Positions 1-8,896 of a stretch of 41,342 nucleotides of DNA are shown here, piece after piece. The position numbers were made by a program, and so were the translations under genes. This stretch comes from Betaproteobacteria bacterium. GTDB taxonomy: Bacteria > Pseudomonadota > Gammaproteobacteria > Burkholderiales > Burkholderiaceae_C. Position 1 is the stretch's first letter, and the number at the start of each line of letters is the position of its first letter. The stretch spans positions 1-41,342 of the forward strand of contig RFXS01000003.1 in assembly GCA_009921465.1 (NCBI GenBank), in the 5' to 3' direction. A model generated the notes under the pieces. The model saw only the letters and a list, made by a program, of their open reading frames with translations, did no database searches and was not told where the DNA came from.

Positions 1-738
<738 letters not shown>

Positions 739-775
739 ACCCCTGTTGTCTGAGCTTCTCGCTCTGACCTGCAAA

Positions 776-799
776 GGGCCGCGCAAGCGGCCCTTTTTT
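776..799 (+). terminator. Rho-independent terminator after groEL
   Basis: Perfect stem GGGCCGC-gcaa-GCGGCCC followed by TTTTTT, 38 nt after the groEL stop. Confidence 0.9.
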
Positions 800-876
800 G
801 TTGGGGCAATACCCCATTGGTTGGGGCGGTGTGCAAGGTTTAAAGTCTGGGGCATCTCCACAGCAAAACCACTGCC

Positions 877-1593
877 ATGCCCTTATCCAACGAAACCCGT
901 GCGCGCTTGATGCGCGTGAGCACGGCCACCTTGTGCACCGCCTTGTTCAAACGCGGATTGCGCAACCAGTTCATCCAAAACGTCAGGCCCGTCCAGGCCC
1001 AACCCCAACCCATGGTGGGCGAAGCGTTCACCTTGCGCTACATACCCGCACGCGAAGACCTCAACCCCATCAGCGTTTTTTTAGACCATGCACACCCCCA
1101 GCGTGCAGCCGTTGAAAGCTGCCCGCCAGGCGCAGTGCTGGTCATCGACAGCCGCAAAGATGCGCGCGCCGCTTCGGCCGGTGGCATCTTGGTGTCGCGC
1201 TTGATGAAAAGAGGCGTGGCTGGTGTCGTCACCGATGGGGGCTTTCGCGATTCACCCGAGATCGCCCACATGGCCATTCCTGCCTACCATTCGCGACCGA
1301 GTGCACCGACCAACCTGACTCTGCACCAAGCAATCGACATGAATGTGCCCATTGCCTGCGGTGATGTGGCTGTGTTTCCCGGCGACGTGGTGGTTGGCGA
1401 CGCTGAGGGGGTGGTGGTGTTGCCCGCACACATGGCCGAAGAGTTGTCGATGGAAGCCATCGAAATGACGGCCTTTGAAGACTTTGTCAGCGAGCGGGTG
1501 ATGGCAGGCCAATCCATTTTGGGCCTTTACCCGCCGACGGACGAACGCAACAAAACCGCTTTTGAGGCATGGCGAATCGAAAACAAACGCTGA
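877..1593 (+). CDS. RraA-like / 4-hydroxy-4-methyl-2-oxoglutarate aldolase family protein
   Basis: 238 aa; VAGVVTDGGFRDSPEI and GDVVVGDAEGVVVLP motifs typical of the RraA/HMG aldolase family. Confidence 0.85.
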   Translation: MPLSNETRARLMRVSTATLCTALFKRGLRNQFIQNVRPVQAQPQPMVGEAFTLRYIPAREDLNPISVFLDHAHPQRAAVESCPPGAVLVIDSRKDARAASAGGILVSRLMKRGVAGVVTDGGFRDSPEIAHMAIPAYHSRPSAPTNLTLHQAIDMNVPIACGDVAVFPGDVVVGDAEGVVVLPAHMAEELSMEAIEMTAFEDFVSERVMAGQSILGLYPPTDERNKTAFEAWRIENKR

Positions 1594-1611
1594 GCTTGGC
1601 CGGCTGTACCT

Positions 1612-2553
1612 TCACTGAACCAAGTGCAGCAGTGGTTCGCCGCTGAGCGTGCGCTGGGTGTTAGCGATGGCCACGGCCAAGGCACGCTGAAACATGTCTT
1701 GGGTCAGCCATGCCATGTGCGGGGTGGCCAGCACATCATCACGCGCGAGCAAAGCGTGATCAGCTGGCAGAGGCTCTTGCGCAAACACATCCAAGCACGC
1801 CAATGAAAGTTGGCCTTGCTCCAGCGCATGGATCAATGCAACTTCGTCGACCAACTCGCCACGCGCGGTGTTGACCAAAATAGCCCCCCGCTTAAAGCAT
1901 GCGAATCGCTGTGCATTGAACATCTCTCGGGTCTCAGATGTCAGCGGAATGTGCAAACTGACCACATCGCTTTGCGCCAGCAAATCGTTCAAAGGCATGC
2001 TCGGGCAGGACCATTGAGGACCTGGCCGCCGACTGTGTCCAATGACATTCACGCCCATTGCTTGCAACCAAGGGGCCAATATTTGAGGCACATGGCCGGT
2101 GCCCACCAGGCCCACGGTTTTGCCCCCGAGCTCAAACAATTGGGCTTGCTGTGACTCAGGGATGGCCCATTGACCTTGCCTCAACTGGCCAGCAATCTGA
2201 CCCATTCGCCTGGCCGCCATGAGCATCAAACCCAAGCTCATTTCTGCCACTGCGCGGCTGTTGACACCGGGCATATTGCACACCGACACCCCATGCTGGG
2301 CGGCGCTTGGCAGGTCAATCGTGTTGACACCCACACCTATTTTTTGAATCAAGCGCAACGCAGGGTTGGCTTTGATGCGCTCGGCGGTGACGGGCTGCAA
2401 CACATGCCACAGCACGTCGGTACCGGGCCAATGCCGGGCAAAAGCTTGGGCATCGCTTTCAGGGCAGCACACGATTTGCCAGTCGCTGGGCACTTGCGAT
2501 TCAAGCCACGCCATCAACTCAGCACTTGCATTGAAATGGAACAAGACTTTCAT
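1612..2553 (-). CDS. D-isomer-specific 2-hydroxyacid dehydrogenase, NAD-binding
   Basis: VGLVGTGHVPQILAPWLQAMG, VVSLHIPLTSETREMFN, GAILVNTARGELVDE. Start placed at MKVLFHF (2553), since the longer ORF runs into the upstream enolase-like CDS. Confidence 0.88.
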   Translation of the reverse strand: MKVLFHFNASAELMAWLESQVPSDWQIVCCPESDAQAFARHWPGTDVLWHVLQPVTAERIKANPALRLIQKIGVGVNTIDLPSAAQHGVSVCNMPGVNSRAVAEMSLGLMLMAARRMGQIAGQLRQGQWAIPESQQAQLFELGGKTVGLVGTGHVPQILAPWLQAMGVNVIGHSRRPGPQWSCPSMPLNDLLAQSDVVSLHIPLTSETREMFNAQRFACFKRGAILVNTARGELVDEVALIHALEQGQLSLACLDVFAQEPLPADHALLARDDVLATPHMAWLTQDMFQRALAVAIANTQRTLSGEPLLHLVQ

Positions 2554-2557
2554 AGGG

Positions 2558-3844
2558 TCATGGCTTGGCCAGCCAAGGAAACAAATGGGCCCGCGGGTAA
2601 GCCAGACAGCGACCCAAGTCTTGCTCGATGCGCAAGCCTTCATTCCATTTGGCCATGCGCTCGGAGCGAGAAAAACTGCCCACTTTAAGCTGCGGCACGC
2701 CCCAGCCCACGGCCATGTGAACGATGCTCACGTCTTCGGTCTCACCCGAACGTGCCGAGATGATGCTGTCGATTTGAAGTCGTTGGGCCACATCAAAGGC
2801 TTGCTTGGTTTCGCTGACGGTGCCCACTTGGTTGGGCTTGATCAGCACCGCATTACACGCCCCCAAGCGGGCGCGTTCTTCAATGCGGGGGGCATGGGTG
2901 ACAAAAAAGTCGTCGCCAATGATTTGCAAGCGATGCCCCAACACCTGTGTCATCGCCCGCATGCCTTCGATGTCGTCTTCGGCAAAGCCATCTTCCATCG
3001 AAATGATCGGGTAGTCATGGGCCCATCGGTTGTAGAGGTCCAACAACTGATCACGGTCAAATCGCCGGTTTTCGCTGCGCCAGTGGTAAACGCCTTTGTC
3101 GTGATACTGGGTGGATGCCAAATCCAAACCAATGGACACATCGCGCCCTGGCTGAAAACCAGCGGACTCAATCGCCGTGACCAAGGCCTCGATAGCACCT
3201 TCATTGGAGCCAAACTGTGGCCAAAACCCGCCCTCGTCGGCCACACCCAAGTTCTTGCCTTGCTGGGTCAAGGCCTTGCCTGCGGCGTGGTAGACCTCGG
3301 CCACCCACTCCAGCGACTGTGTGAAGCTCTTCGCCCCGTTGGGGATCGCCAAAAAGTCTTGCAGATCCACACTGCCTTTGGCATGGGCTCCACCACCAAA
3401 AATTTGAATTTCAGGCAAGGGCAATCCCACCTCATCGCTGCCCGACAGATAACGCCACAAAGGCAACTTGGCATGACGACTCGCAGCCCACATGCAGGCC
3501 AAGGACACGGCCGTTGTGCTGTTGCCCCCCACGCGCGATTTATCTGCTGTGCCATCGGCGCGGCAAATGGCTGCATCGATTCCCGATTGATCGTGGATGT
3601 CCATGCCCATCAAAGCCGGGGCGATCACTTCATGGACCGCGCTCACAGCAAGGTCTACCCCCAGTCCCTTGAGTCGTGCGCCGCCATCGCGCAGCTCTTT
3701 GGCTTCGCCTGCGCCTGTGGAGGCACCGGCCGGCGCAATCGCGCGCCCAGTCACACCCGAGGTCAAGCGAACCTCTGCCTCAATGGTGGGGCATCCACGC
3801 GAATCCCATACCGAGCGCGCTCGGACAGACTGAATCTGACTCAT
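2558..3844 (-). CDS. Enolase family protein (divergent paralogue; phosphopyruvate hydratase-like)
   Basis: 428 aa; WDSRGCPTIEAEV, GASTG, VADEGGFWP, ISMEDGF, IIGDDFFVT, LIKPNQVGT, ARSGETED. Enolase fold along the full length, with altered active-site positions. Confidence 0.9.
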   Translation of the reverse strand: MSQIQSVRARSVWDSRGCPTIEAEVRLTSGVTGRAIAPAGASTGAGEAKELRDGGARLKGLGVDLAVSAVHEVIAPALMGMDIHDQSGIDAAICRADGTADKSRVGGNSTTAVSLACMWAASRHAKLPLWRYLSGSDEVGLPLPEIQIFGGGAHAKGSVDLQDFLAIPNGAKSFTQSLEWVAEVYHAAGKALTQQGKNLGVADEGGFWPQFGSNEGAIEALVTAIESAGFQPGRDVSIGLDLASTQYHDKGVYHWRSENRRFDRDQLLDLYNRWAHDYPIISMEDGFAEDDIEGMRAMTQVLGHRLQIIGDDFFVTHAPRIEERARLGACNAVLIKPNQVGTVSETKQAFDVAQRLQIDSIISARSGETEDVSIVHMAVGWGVPQLKVGSFSRSERMAKWNEGLRIEQDLGRCLAYPRAHLFPWLAKP

Positions 3845-4836
3845 ATAGACAATGCTTTCAACGTGATTTCCAAAAATTGATTCAACTCCAAGGGGGAACT
3901 TTGCAGGCCTTGCATGGCCGCATGGCGCACCACTGCGCGCTGGGCGGGTGCTGTCAAATATTCCACGGGGGATTTTCCGTCTACGCGCGCCAGCAATAAA
4001 GCTGGCAGCAACTGGGCTGTGCGCTTTTCAAAGACAGATGCATTCTCCCAGTTCACTGCTGGCATGTATGCGCTGACCATCTGCTGGTAGGACTGGGCCA
4101 GCACAGACGCATGCTGAGGCATCCACACCGCTTTGAGCAACAAATGATTCAAACAAAAAGCAAGGTCAAAGGCCGGGTCGCCGTACCAAGCACATTCGGC
4201 ATCTAAAAATACAGGGCCGTTGGGGCCGCACAAAATATTTTTCGGGCTGATATCCCCGTGCACCAAAGCCAATCGGGTTTGGGCCGTCTGTTCACAAATG
4301 GATTGCAATTGGCTGGCCAAAGTGGGGTGTTGTTGCGCGGTCGCCAGCAAATAGGGCTCCAAGCGCAATGAAAAAAATTCCACATCGCTTTTGAATTTTT
4401 CTGCCAACTCAGGATGTGCGGCTGAGTGCCGATGCATTTGCCCCAAACATGCGCCCACGCTTTGCGCGAATTCCGGTTCAATGTGACCTTTGAGTAAAAG
4501 GCTTTTCCAGACGGGGTGTTTCTCTGGCTCTAAATACGACATGAAAAACAAACCACTGTCCTCATCTCGGCCCAACATGGTTGGCACATGCTGGCCAAAT
4601 AAAGGCCCGACCACTTGATACCAAGCGTATTCGTAAGCATTGCGCGACAGCGGTGCCTCCCAATGGGCGGCCACCTTGAGTTGACTTAGCGCACGTTTGG
4701 CACAAATGCTGTGGTCTGCAAAATCAATGCGCCATATGTCCGATGACACACCACCCGTGAGTTGCACCATCGCTTGCACAGATTGCCCCCGCCCCAAACC
4801 GAGCTTGTGCAGTGCGGCCAGTACGTCTGCATTCAT
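3841..4836 (-). CDS. APH/choline-kinase-fold phosphotransferase
   Basis: LVHGDISPKNILCG and FLDAECAWYGDPAFDLAF (kinase HGD and metal-binding motifs). Start MNADVLAALHKLG; ATGA overlap with the downstream enolase-like start. Confidence 0.85.
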   Translation of the reverse strand: MNADVLAALHKLGLGRGQSVQAMVQLTGGVSSDIWRIDFADHSICAKRALSQLKVAAHWEAPLSRNAYEYAWYQVVGPLFGQHVPTMLGRDEDSGLFFMSYLEPEKHPVWKSLLLKGHIEPEFAQSVGACLGQMHRHSAAHPELAEKFKSDVEFFSLRLEPYLLATAQQHPTLASQLQSICEQTAQTRLALVHGDISPKNILCGPNGPVFLDAECAWYGDPAFDLAFCLNHLLLKAVWMPQHASVLAQSYQQMVSAYMPAVNWENASVFEKRTAQLLPALLLARVDGKSPVEYLTAPAQRAVVRHAAMQGLQSSPLELNQFLEITLKALSI

Positions 4837-4864
4837 GGTTGGAGATCGTTTTGCGCCAGGCCCA

Positions 4865-5653
4865 TCATCGGGGTTGCCATCCCGCTTCTGCCACCACAGG
4901 GTTGCGCAGTACACCTATGCCTTCGATCTCTACCTCCACCACATCGCCTGGCAGCATGGGGCCAATGCCTTGGGGCGTGCCTGTGATGATCACGTCGCCT
5001 GGCCGCAAGGTAATCGCTTGGCTGATGTACGACACCAAGTAAGGCACATCAAACACCAGGTCTGATGTGTTGCTGCTTTGGCGTACCTCCCCATTGAGCC
5101 GCGTGGCAATGGCCAAGTTGCGGTGGTTTAACCCGGTGGCAATCACCGGGCCCAGCGGACAAAAGCTGTCAAACCCTTTCCCAATGAGCAAGCATCCCGC
5201 ATCCATTTCCGCAAATTGAATGGGTCGCTCGCTGACATCATTGGCACAGGTAAAGCCAAATATGTGCGCGTCTACATCGGCGGGGGCAATGCGCCTACCG
5301 CCTTTGCCAATGATGACCGCCAACTCACACTCGTAATCCACACGCTGCCCCTCCATGGGATAGATGATCGCTTCATCGGGTCCAATGGCCGAACTGTCAG
5401 GCTTCATGAAAGTGGCTGCACGGGTTGGCAAAGCATGTCCGGTTTCTTTGGCGTGGGCCGCGTAATTAAAGCCCACGCCAAATATCCGAGGGCGATCTAC
5501 CGGGCAGAGCAAGCGCACTTGAGCGTTGTCGTCGATGTGATCGGTTGGAACCACAGATTCAAACGGCAGGCCACGCAGGCGCCGCCATTGGGTGGGCGAT
5601 ATTTGTTGCCCATAGTGGGCATTGCCATCGACGGTGTAGCGGCCAATGATCAT
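4865..5653 (-). CDS. Fumarylacetoacetate hydrolase (FAH) family protein
   Basis: IFGVGFNYAAHAKETG, VDYECELAVIIGKGGRRI, FGFTCANDVSER, GDVIITGTPQGIGPM. Start placed at MIIGRYTV. Confidence 0.9.
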   Translation of the reverse strand: MIIGRYTVDGNAHYGQQISPTQWRRLRGLPFESVVPTDHIDDNAQVRLLCPVDRPRIFGVGFNYAAHAKETGHALPTRAATFMKPDSSAIGPDEAIIYPMEGQRVDYECELAVIIGKGGRRIAPADVDAHIFGFTCANDVSERPIQFAEMDAGCLLIGKGFDSFCPLGPVIATGLNHRNLAIATRLNGEVRQSSNTSDLVFDVPYLVSYISQAITLRPGDVIITGTPQGIGPMLPGDVVEVEIEGIGVLRNPVVAEAGWQPR

Positions 5654-5688
5654 GGTGAATTCCTTTTCTTGTCTTGCGGCTGCACCCG

Positions 5689-6597
5689 TCAACCCTTGTG
5701 CGGCGAAGCATCGGCCAATGCTTGTTCGATGTCCGTGTCAGACAGTTCGCCATCAAACACCAGCGCCCGTGCGCCCAAGATCACCCCCGGGCCATCGGGT
5801 GGGATCTGCAGGGCTTGGTTCAGGCAAGGGTTGGCTGTCATCACGCCCCAAGGGCTGACATACCAATCGTGCGCACCATTGGCTGGCCATGGTGTGAGGG
5901 CCACCCCCGCACGGTGATCGGCGCCCACCGAACCTGTGCACACATGCCAGGGCAGCTGGTTGCCACTGTGCGAAGTGCTGGCAGATCGGCTTGTCCCGCC
6001 ATGGATCTCTGACATGCCTGGACCGACACGGGCGTTGAACCAAGCATGCCGGGTAGGACCCACGCTGACAGCATGCGTGGCAGCGGTGATGTGTGATCGC
6101 ATTTCAATTTGAAAAGCCTTGAATGCCCCCAAATGACGCACTCGGGTCTGGCGCAACTCGTTGAGGACCTGGCGACCATCTGGGGCACCCCATTCACGCG
6201 GGCCACGCCATTGCAGTTGTTGGGTCAGCACCATGGCGTCGCCTTGCTCTCGGCCTTGAAAATCGGTTTGCAATATCCGACCAGGTGCCCTGCCCTGGAA
6301 CACATCATTGACGTAAAAGTTATAGCTGTACACCTCAGTTCGGTGTTGGGCAGGCACATGCAAGTCCACATGATCTGCACCTACCCATATGGAGTGGTGG
6401 TGCGGATGGTCTGCCGGGCTTTCACTGGTGACCGCAAAGCCAGCTGGGGTGAAAACTGGAAACAGATAGGGCCTGAAAGCACCTTGTGTGAAGCCCAGCA
6501 CCACCTTGCCCCCCCAAAGAAGCAAGGTGCGAGTGCCTGCGGCCCAGGCCCCTTGGGGCAGCTCAATGTCTTCACTGCGAAGACTGAAACCCATCAT
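5689..6597 (-). CDS. DUF6807 / 'PmoA family' protein
   Basis: RPYLFPVFTPAGFAVTSESPADHPHHHSIWVGADHVD and SPWGVMTANPCLNQALQIP resemble DUF6807 proteins. Confidence 0.75.
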   Translation of the reverse strand: MMGFSLRSEDIELPQGAWAAGTRTLLLWGGKVVLGFTQGAFRPYLFPVFTPAGFAVTSESPADHPHHHSIWVGADHVDLHVPAQHRTEVYSYNFYVNDVFQGRAPGRILQTDFQGREQGDAMVLTQQLQWRGPREWGAPDGRQVLNELRQTRVRHLGAFKAFQIEMRSHITAATHAVSVGPTRHAWFNARVGPGMSEIHGGTSRSASTSHSGNQLPWHVCTGSVGADHRAGVALTPWPANGAHDWYVSPWGVMTANPCLNQALQIPPDGPGVILGARALVFDGELSDTDIEQALADASPHKG

Positions 6598-7628
6598 CTG
6601 GCGGCCAATATCCGTCCGACCATGGCTTTTGTTTCTGCGCTCTTGCTGCCGAATTCGTCAAACAACGGTCTGGCCGCAGCAAACCATTTGCCCGACTCTT
6701 CGGCAGACAATTTATGCACGGTGACACCCGCTTTGACCAAATCAGCCAATGCCTCGTCGGTTTTCGCGCGGTTTTCTTTGCGCTGTTCTGCAAATACTTC
6801 TTTGGCACTTTGCCGCACCAAGGCTTGCAAATCGGCCGGCAAGCTGTCCAACCAGCGGGTGTTGACCCGAACGGCCTTGGGCAAAAACCAGTGGTAACTC
6901 AAGGTCAGGTGCTTGGCTTGCTCAAACCATTTGAATCCTTTGATCGAGAAAAAGTCAGCCTCTACCGCATCGATCACGCCGGTGGACAATGCCGTGTATT
7001 GCTCTGCATACGGCAGCGGCGTTGGATTGGCCCCCATTCGACGCCAAAAATCAACCCAGATTTTGATCTCAGGTACCCGAATTTTCAAACCTTTGAGGGT
7101 CTCGAGATTGGTCACTGCGCGCTTGGACAAGATGTGGCGAAACCCCACTTCGGCGTAGGCCACAAATTCGACCCCGGTTTTTTTGCGTGCCACAGCAGAC
7201 ACCTCTTCCCCCAATGGGCCTTGCAAAATTTTGTCCACATGCGCTTCGTCTTTGAAGATAAATCCCGGCGCACCACCGGTGGCAGCTATTTCAGGCGCCA
7301 CCGACTCCTCGGTATCAGGCCCACCAACGGTGCCTTGTATGGTGCCGATGCGGCTTTGCTCTATCAACTGTGTATAGCTTCCCAGTTGACTGCCCGGAAA
7401 ATGCTGGGCGTCAATGCGCCCCCCGCTGCGGGTGTTGAGCAGGTCGCACCACTTTTGCAAAGCCAGTGTCAAAGGCGCACTGATCGCTTCTGAGTGCGCC
7501 ATGCGGAAGGTGAATTTTTGCTGCGCCAATGCAGGCCCCCATACCGCCAATGGAATGGCACTGGCCCCGGCCTGTATCAGTTGTCTGCGCTGCAATCCTG
7601 CTTGGCGCTGTGATGGGTCACGGTTCAT
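6594..7628 (-). CDS. TRAP transporter substrate-binding protein, DctP family
   Basis: Signal-like N-terminus (RRQLIQAGASAIPLAVWGPALAQQ); FRMAHSEAISAP, LKGLKIRVPE, DAVEADFFSIKGFKWFEQAKHLTLSYHW. Confidence 0.92.
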   Translation of the reverse strand: MNRDPSQRQAGLQRRQLIQAGASAIPLAVWGPALAQQKFTFRMAHSEAISAPLTLALQKWCDLLNTRSGGRIDAQHFPGSQLGSYTQLIEQSRIGTIQGTVGGPDTEESVAPEIAATGGAPGFIFKDEAHVDKILQGPLGEEVSAVARKKTGVEFVAYAEVGFRHILSKRAVTNLETLKGLKIRVPEIKIWVDFWRRMGANPTPLPYAEQYTALSTGVIDAVEADFFSIKGFKWFEQAKHLTLSYHWFLPKAVRVNTRWLDSLPADLQALVRQSAKEVFAEQRKENRAKTDEALADLVKAGVTVHKLSAEESGKWFAAARPLFDEFGSKSAETKAMVGRILAAR

Positions 7629-7666
7629 GGCTTGTCTCCTGGAAGTGGTGGTTGCAAATAAATTTG

Positions 7667-7680
7667 TGCTAACGGTAGCA
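7667..7680. promoter_or_regulatory. Candidate LacI-family operator in front of dctP
   Basis: TGCTAACGGTAGCA: 14-bp pseudo-palindrome with central CG (6/7 pairs), 39 bp upstream of the dctP start. Confidence 0.45.
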
Positions 7681-7736
7681 TGAATAATTTATCTGCACAT
7701 ATAAGTATTTACGATATGAACTTAATAACCTAGTTT

Positions 7737-7742
7737 TATAAT
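7737..7742 (+). promoter_or_regulatory. Possible -10 element (TATAAT) for the lacI-like operon
   Basis: TATAAT in an AT-rich divergent intergenic region; no good -35 recognised. Confidence 0.3.
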
Positions 7743-7773
7743 ACTTAATAGTACATTATTGGCGATTAATATT

Positions 7774-7785
7774 GCAATCGTTTGC
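7774..7785. promoter_or_regulatory. Candidate LacI-family operator, GCAATCGTTTGC
   Basis: Fits the LacI/GalR-type core GCAANCGNTTGC with central CG; lies inside the 5' end of the longest called ORF. Confidence 0.5.
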
Positions 7786-7858
7786 GCAAAAAATATTTCA
7801 ATGGCTATACTTGCCTGGCGATACCCTCAACTGTCAGCCACAAACTCGCCCGCAGCAC

Positions 7859-8896
7859 TTGGTCACCATCAAACACATTGCACAGCACTTGGGCGTGGCC
7901 GCCTCCACGGTGGCCCGTGCGCTGAGCCAAGACAAACGCATCAGTGTGGCCACGCAGGCCAAGGTGGCGCAAGCGGCGCAAGAGTTGGGCTATGTGGCGC
8001 ATTCGGCCGCACGCCAAATGCGCAGCCAGCGCAGTGGCATGGTGGGGTTGGTGATCCCAGACGTGCTCAATGCGTTTTACTCTACAGCGGCACAGGCCAT
8101 TTCGCAAAGCTTTGACGAGGCCGGTTACCAAATGGTGCTGTGCATTTCCGAAGACAAACCCGAGACTGAAATGCGCCAAGTGCGCAGCTTGGCAGAAGCT
8201 CGGGTGGACGGCATCGTTTGGGTGCCCTGCGCAAAACCTTTGCCACCCACCATGGCATGGATTCAATCCATTGCCCATGTGCAACTGATACGCAAGTGCC
8301 CTCAAATCAAATCCGATTGGTTCGGCATTGACGACGTGGCCACCACCGAACAAGCCACCCAGCACTTGCTGACTTTGGGCCATCGCCACATTGCCTATGT
8401 GGGCGGACCTAAGTCTTTGAGCACTGGCCGCGACCGCCTCAAAGGCTATACCCGGGCCATGCAAAGTGCAGGCGCAAACATTGACGCACAAGCTGTTTTT
8501 TGCGATGCCCCCGATGCGGTGAGCGGTCAACGGGTCATGCTGCAATTGCTGGCCTTGCAACCCAGGCCCACGGCCGTGGTGGTGTCGACGTCACGCGGAA
8601 CCGAAGGCGTTTTGGAGGCCTTGCGGTTGCGCAGCATCGCTGTGCCACAGGATTTATCGGTCGTTGGTTTCAACGATTCATCCGCCATGGCTTGGTGGGG
8701 CCCCGGGCTGACCACCATGCGAATGCCTGTGCGAGAGGTGGCCAGCGCCAGCGCCAGCCATTTGATCCGAGCTTTGGGTCAAACCAAGTCAGCCCCCGCA
8801 CCCACACCAGGGATGGTGACCCACTATCCACCCACCTTGATGGTGCGCGGCTCCACCACGCGCGCGCCCAACCCTTTGCCACGAAAGTCAATATGA
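7859..8896 (+). CDS. LacI-family transcriptional regulator
   Basis: TIKHIAQHLGVAASTVARALSQDKRIS helix-turn-helix, plus LacI effector domain (VGLVIPDVLNAFYS, GHRHIAYVGG). The longest ORF begins at 7772 (TTG), but the HTH starts at about 7862, so TTG at 7859 (or 7811) is more likely. Confidence 0.88.
   Translation: MVTIKHIAQHLGVAASTVARALSQDKRISVATQAKVAQAAQELGYVAHSAARQMRSQRSGMVGLVIPDVLNAFYSTAAQAISQSFDEAGYQMVLCISEDKPETEMRQVRSLAEARVDGIVWVPCAKPLPPTMAWIQSIAHVQLIRKCPQIKSDWFGIDDVATTEQATQHLLTLGHRHIAYVGGPKSLSTGRDRLKGYTRAMQSAGANIDAQAVFCDAPDAVSGQRVMLQLLALQPRPTAVVVSTSRGTEGVLEALRLRSIAVPQDLSVVGFNDSSAMAWWGPGLTTMRMPVREVASASASHLIRALGQTKSAPAPTPGMVTHYPPTLMVRGSTTRAPNPLPRKSI

Noticed and set aside
2366-3880. 504-aa plus-strand ORF
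   Set aside because: Antisense to the enolase-like CDS and the 2-hydroxyacid dehydrogenase start; composition (C/H/Q-rich) is typical of a shadow ORF; the opposite strand has clear family motifs.
3841-4836. Antibiotic resistance interpretation of the APH-fold kinase
   Set aside because: Embedded and translationally coupled in a catabolic operon; a metabolic kinase is more likely.
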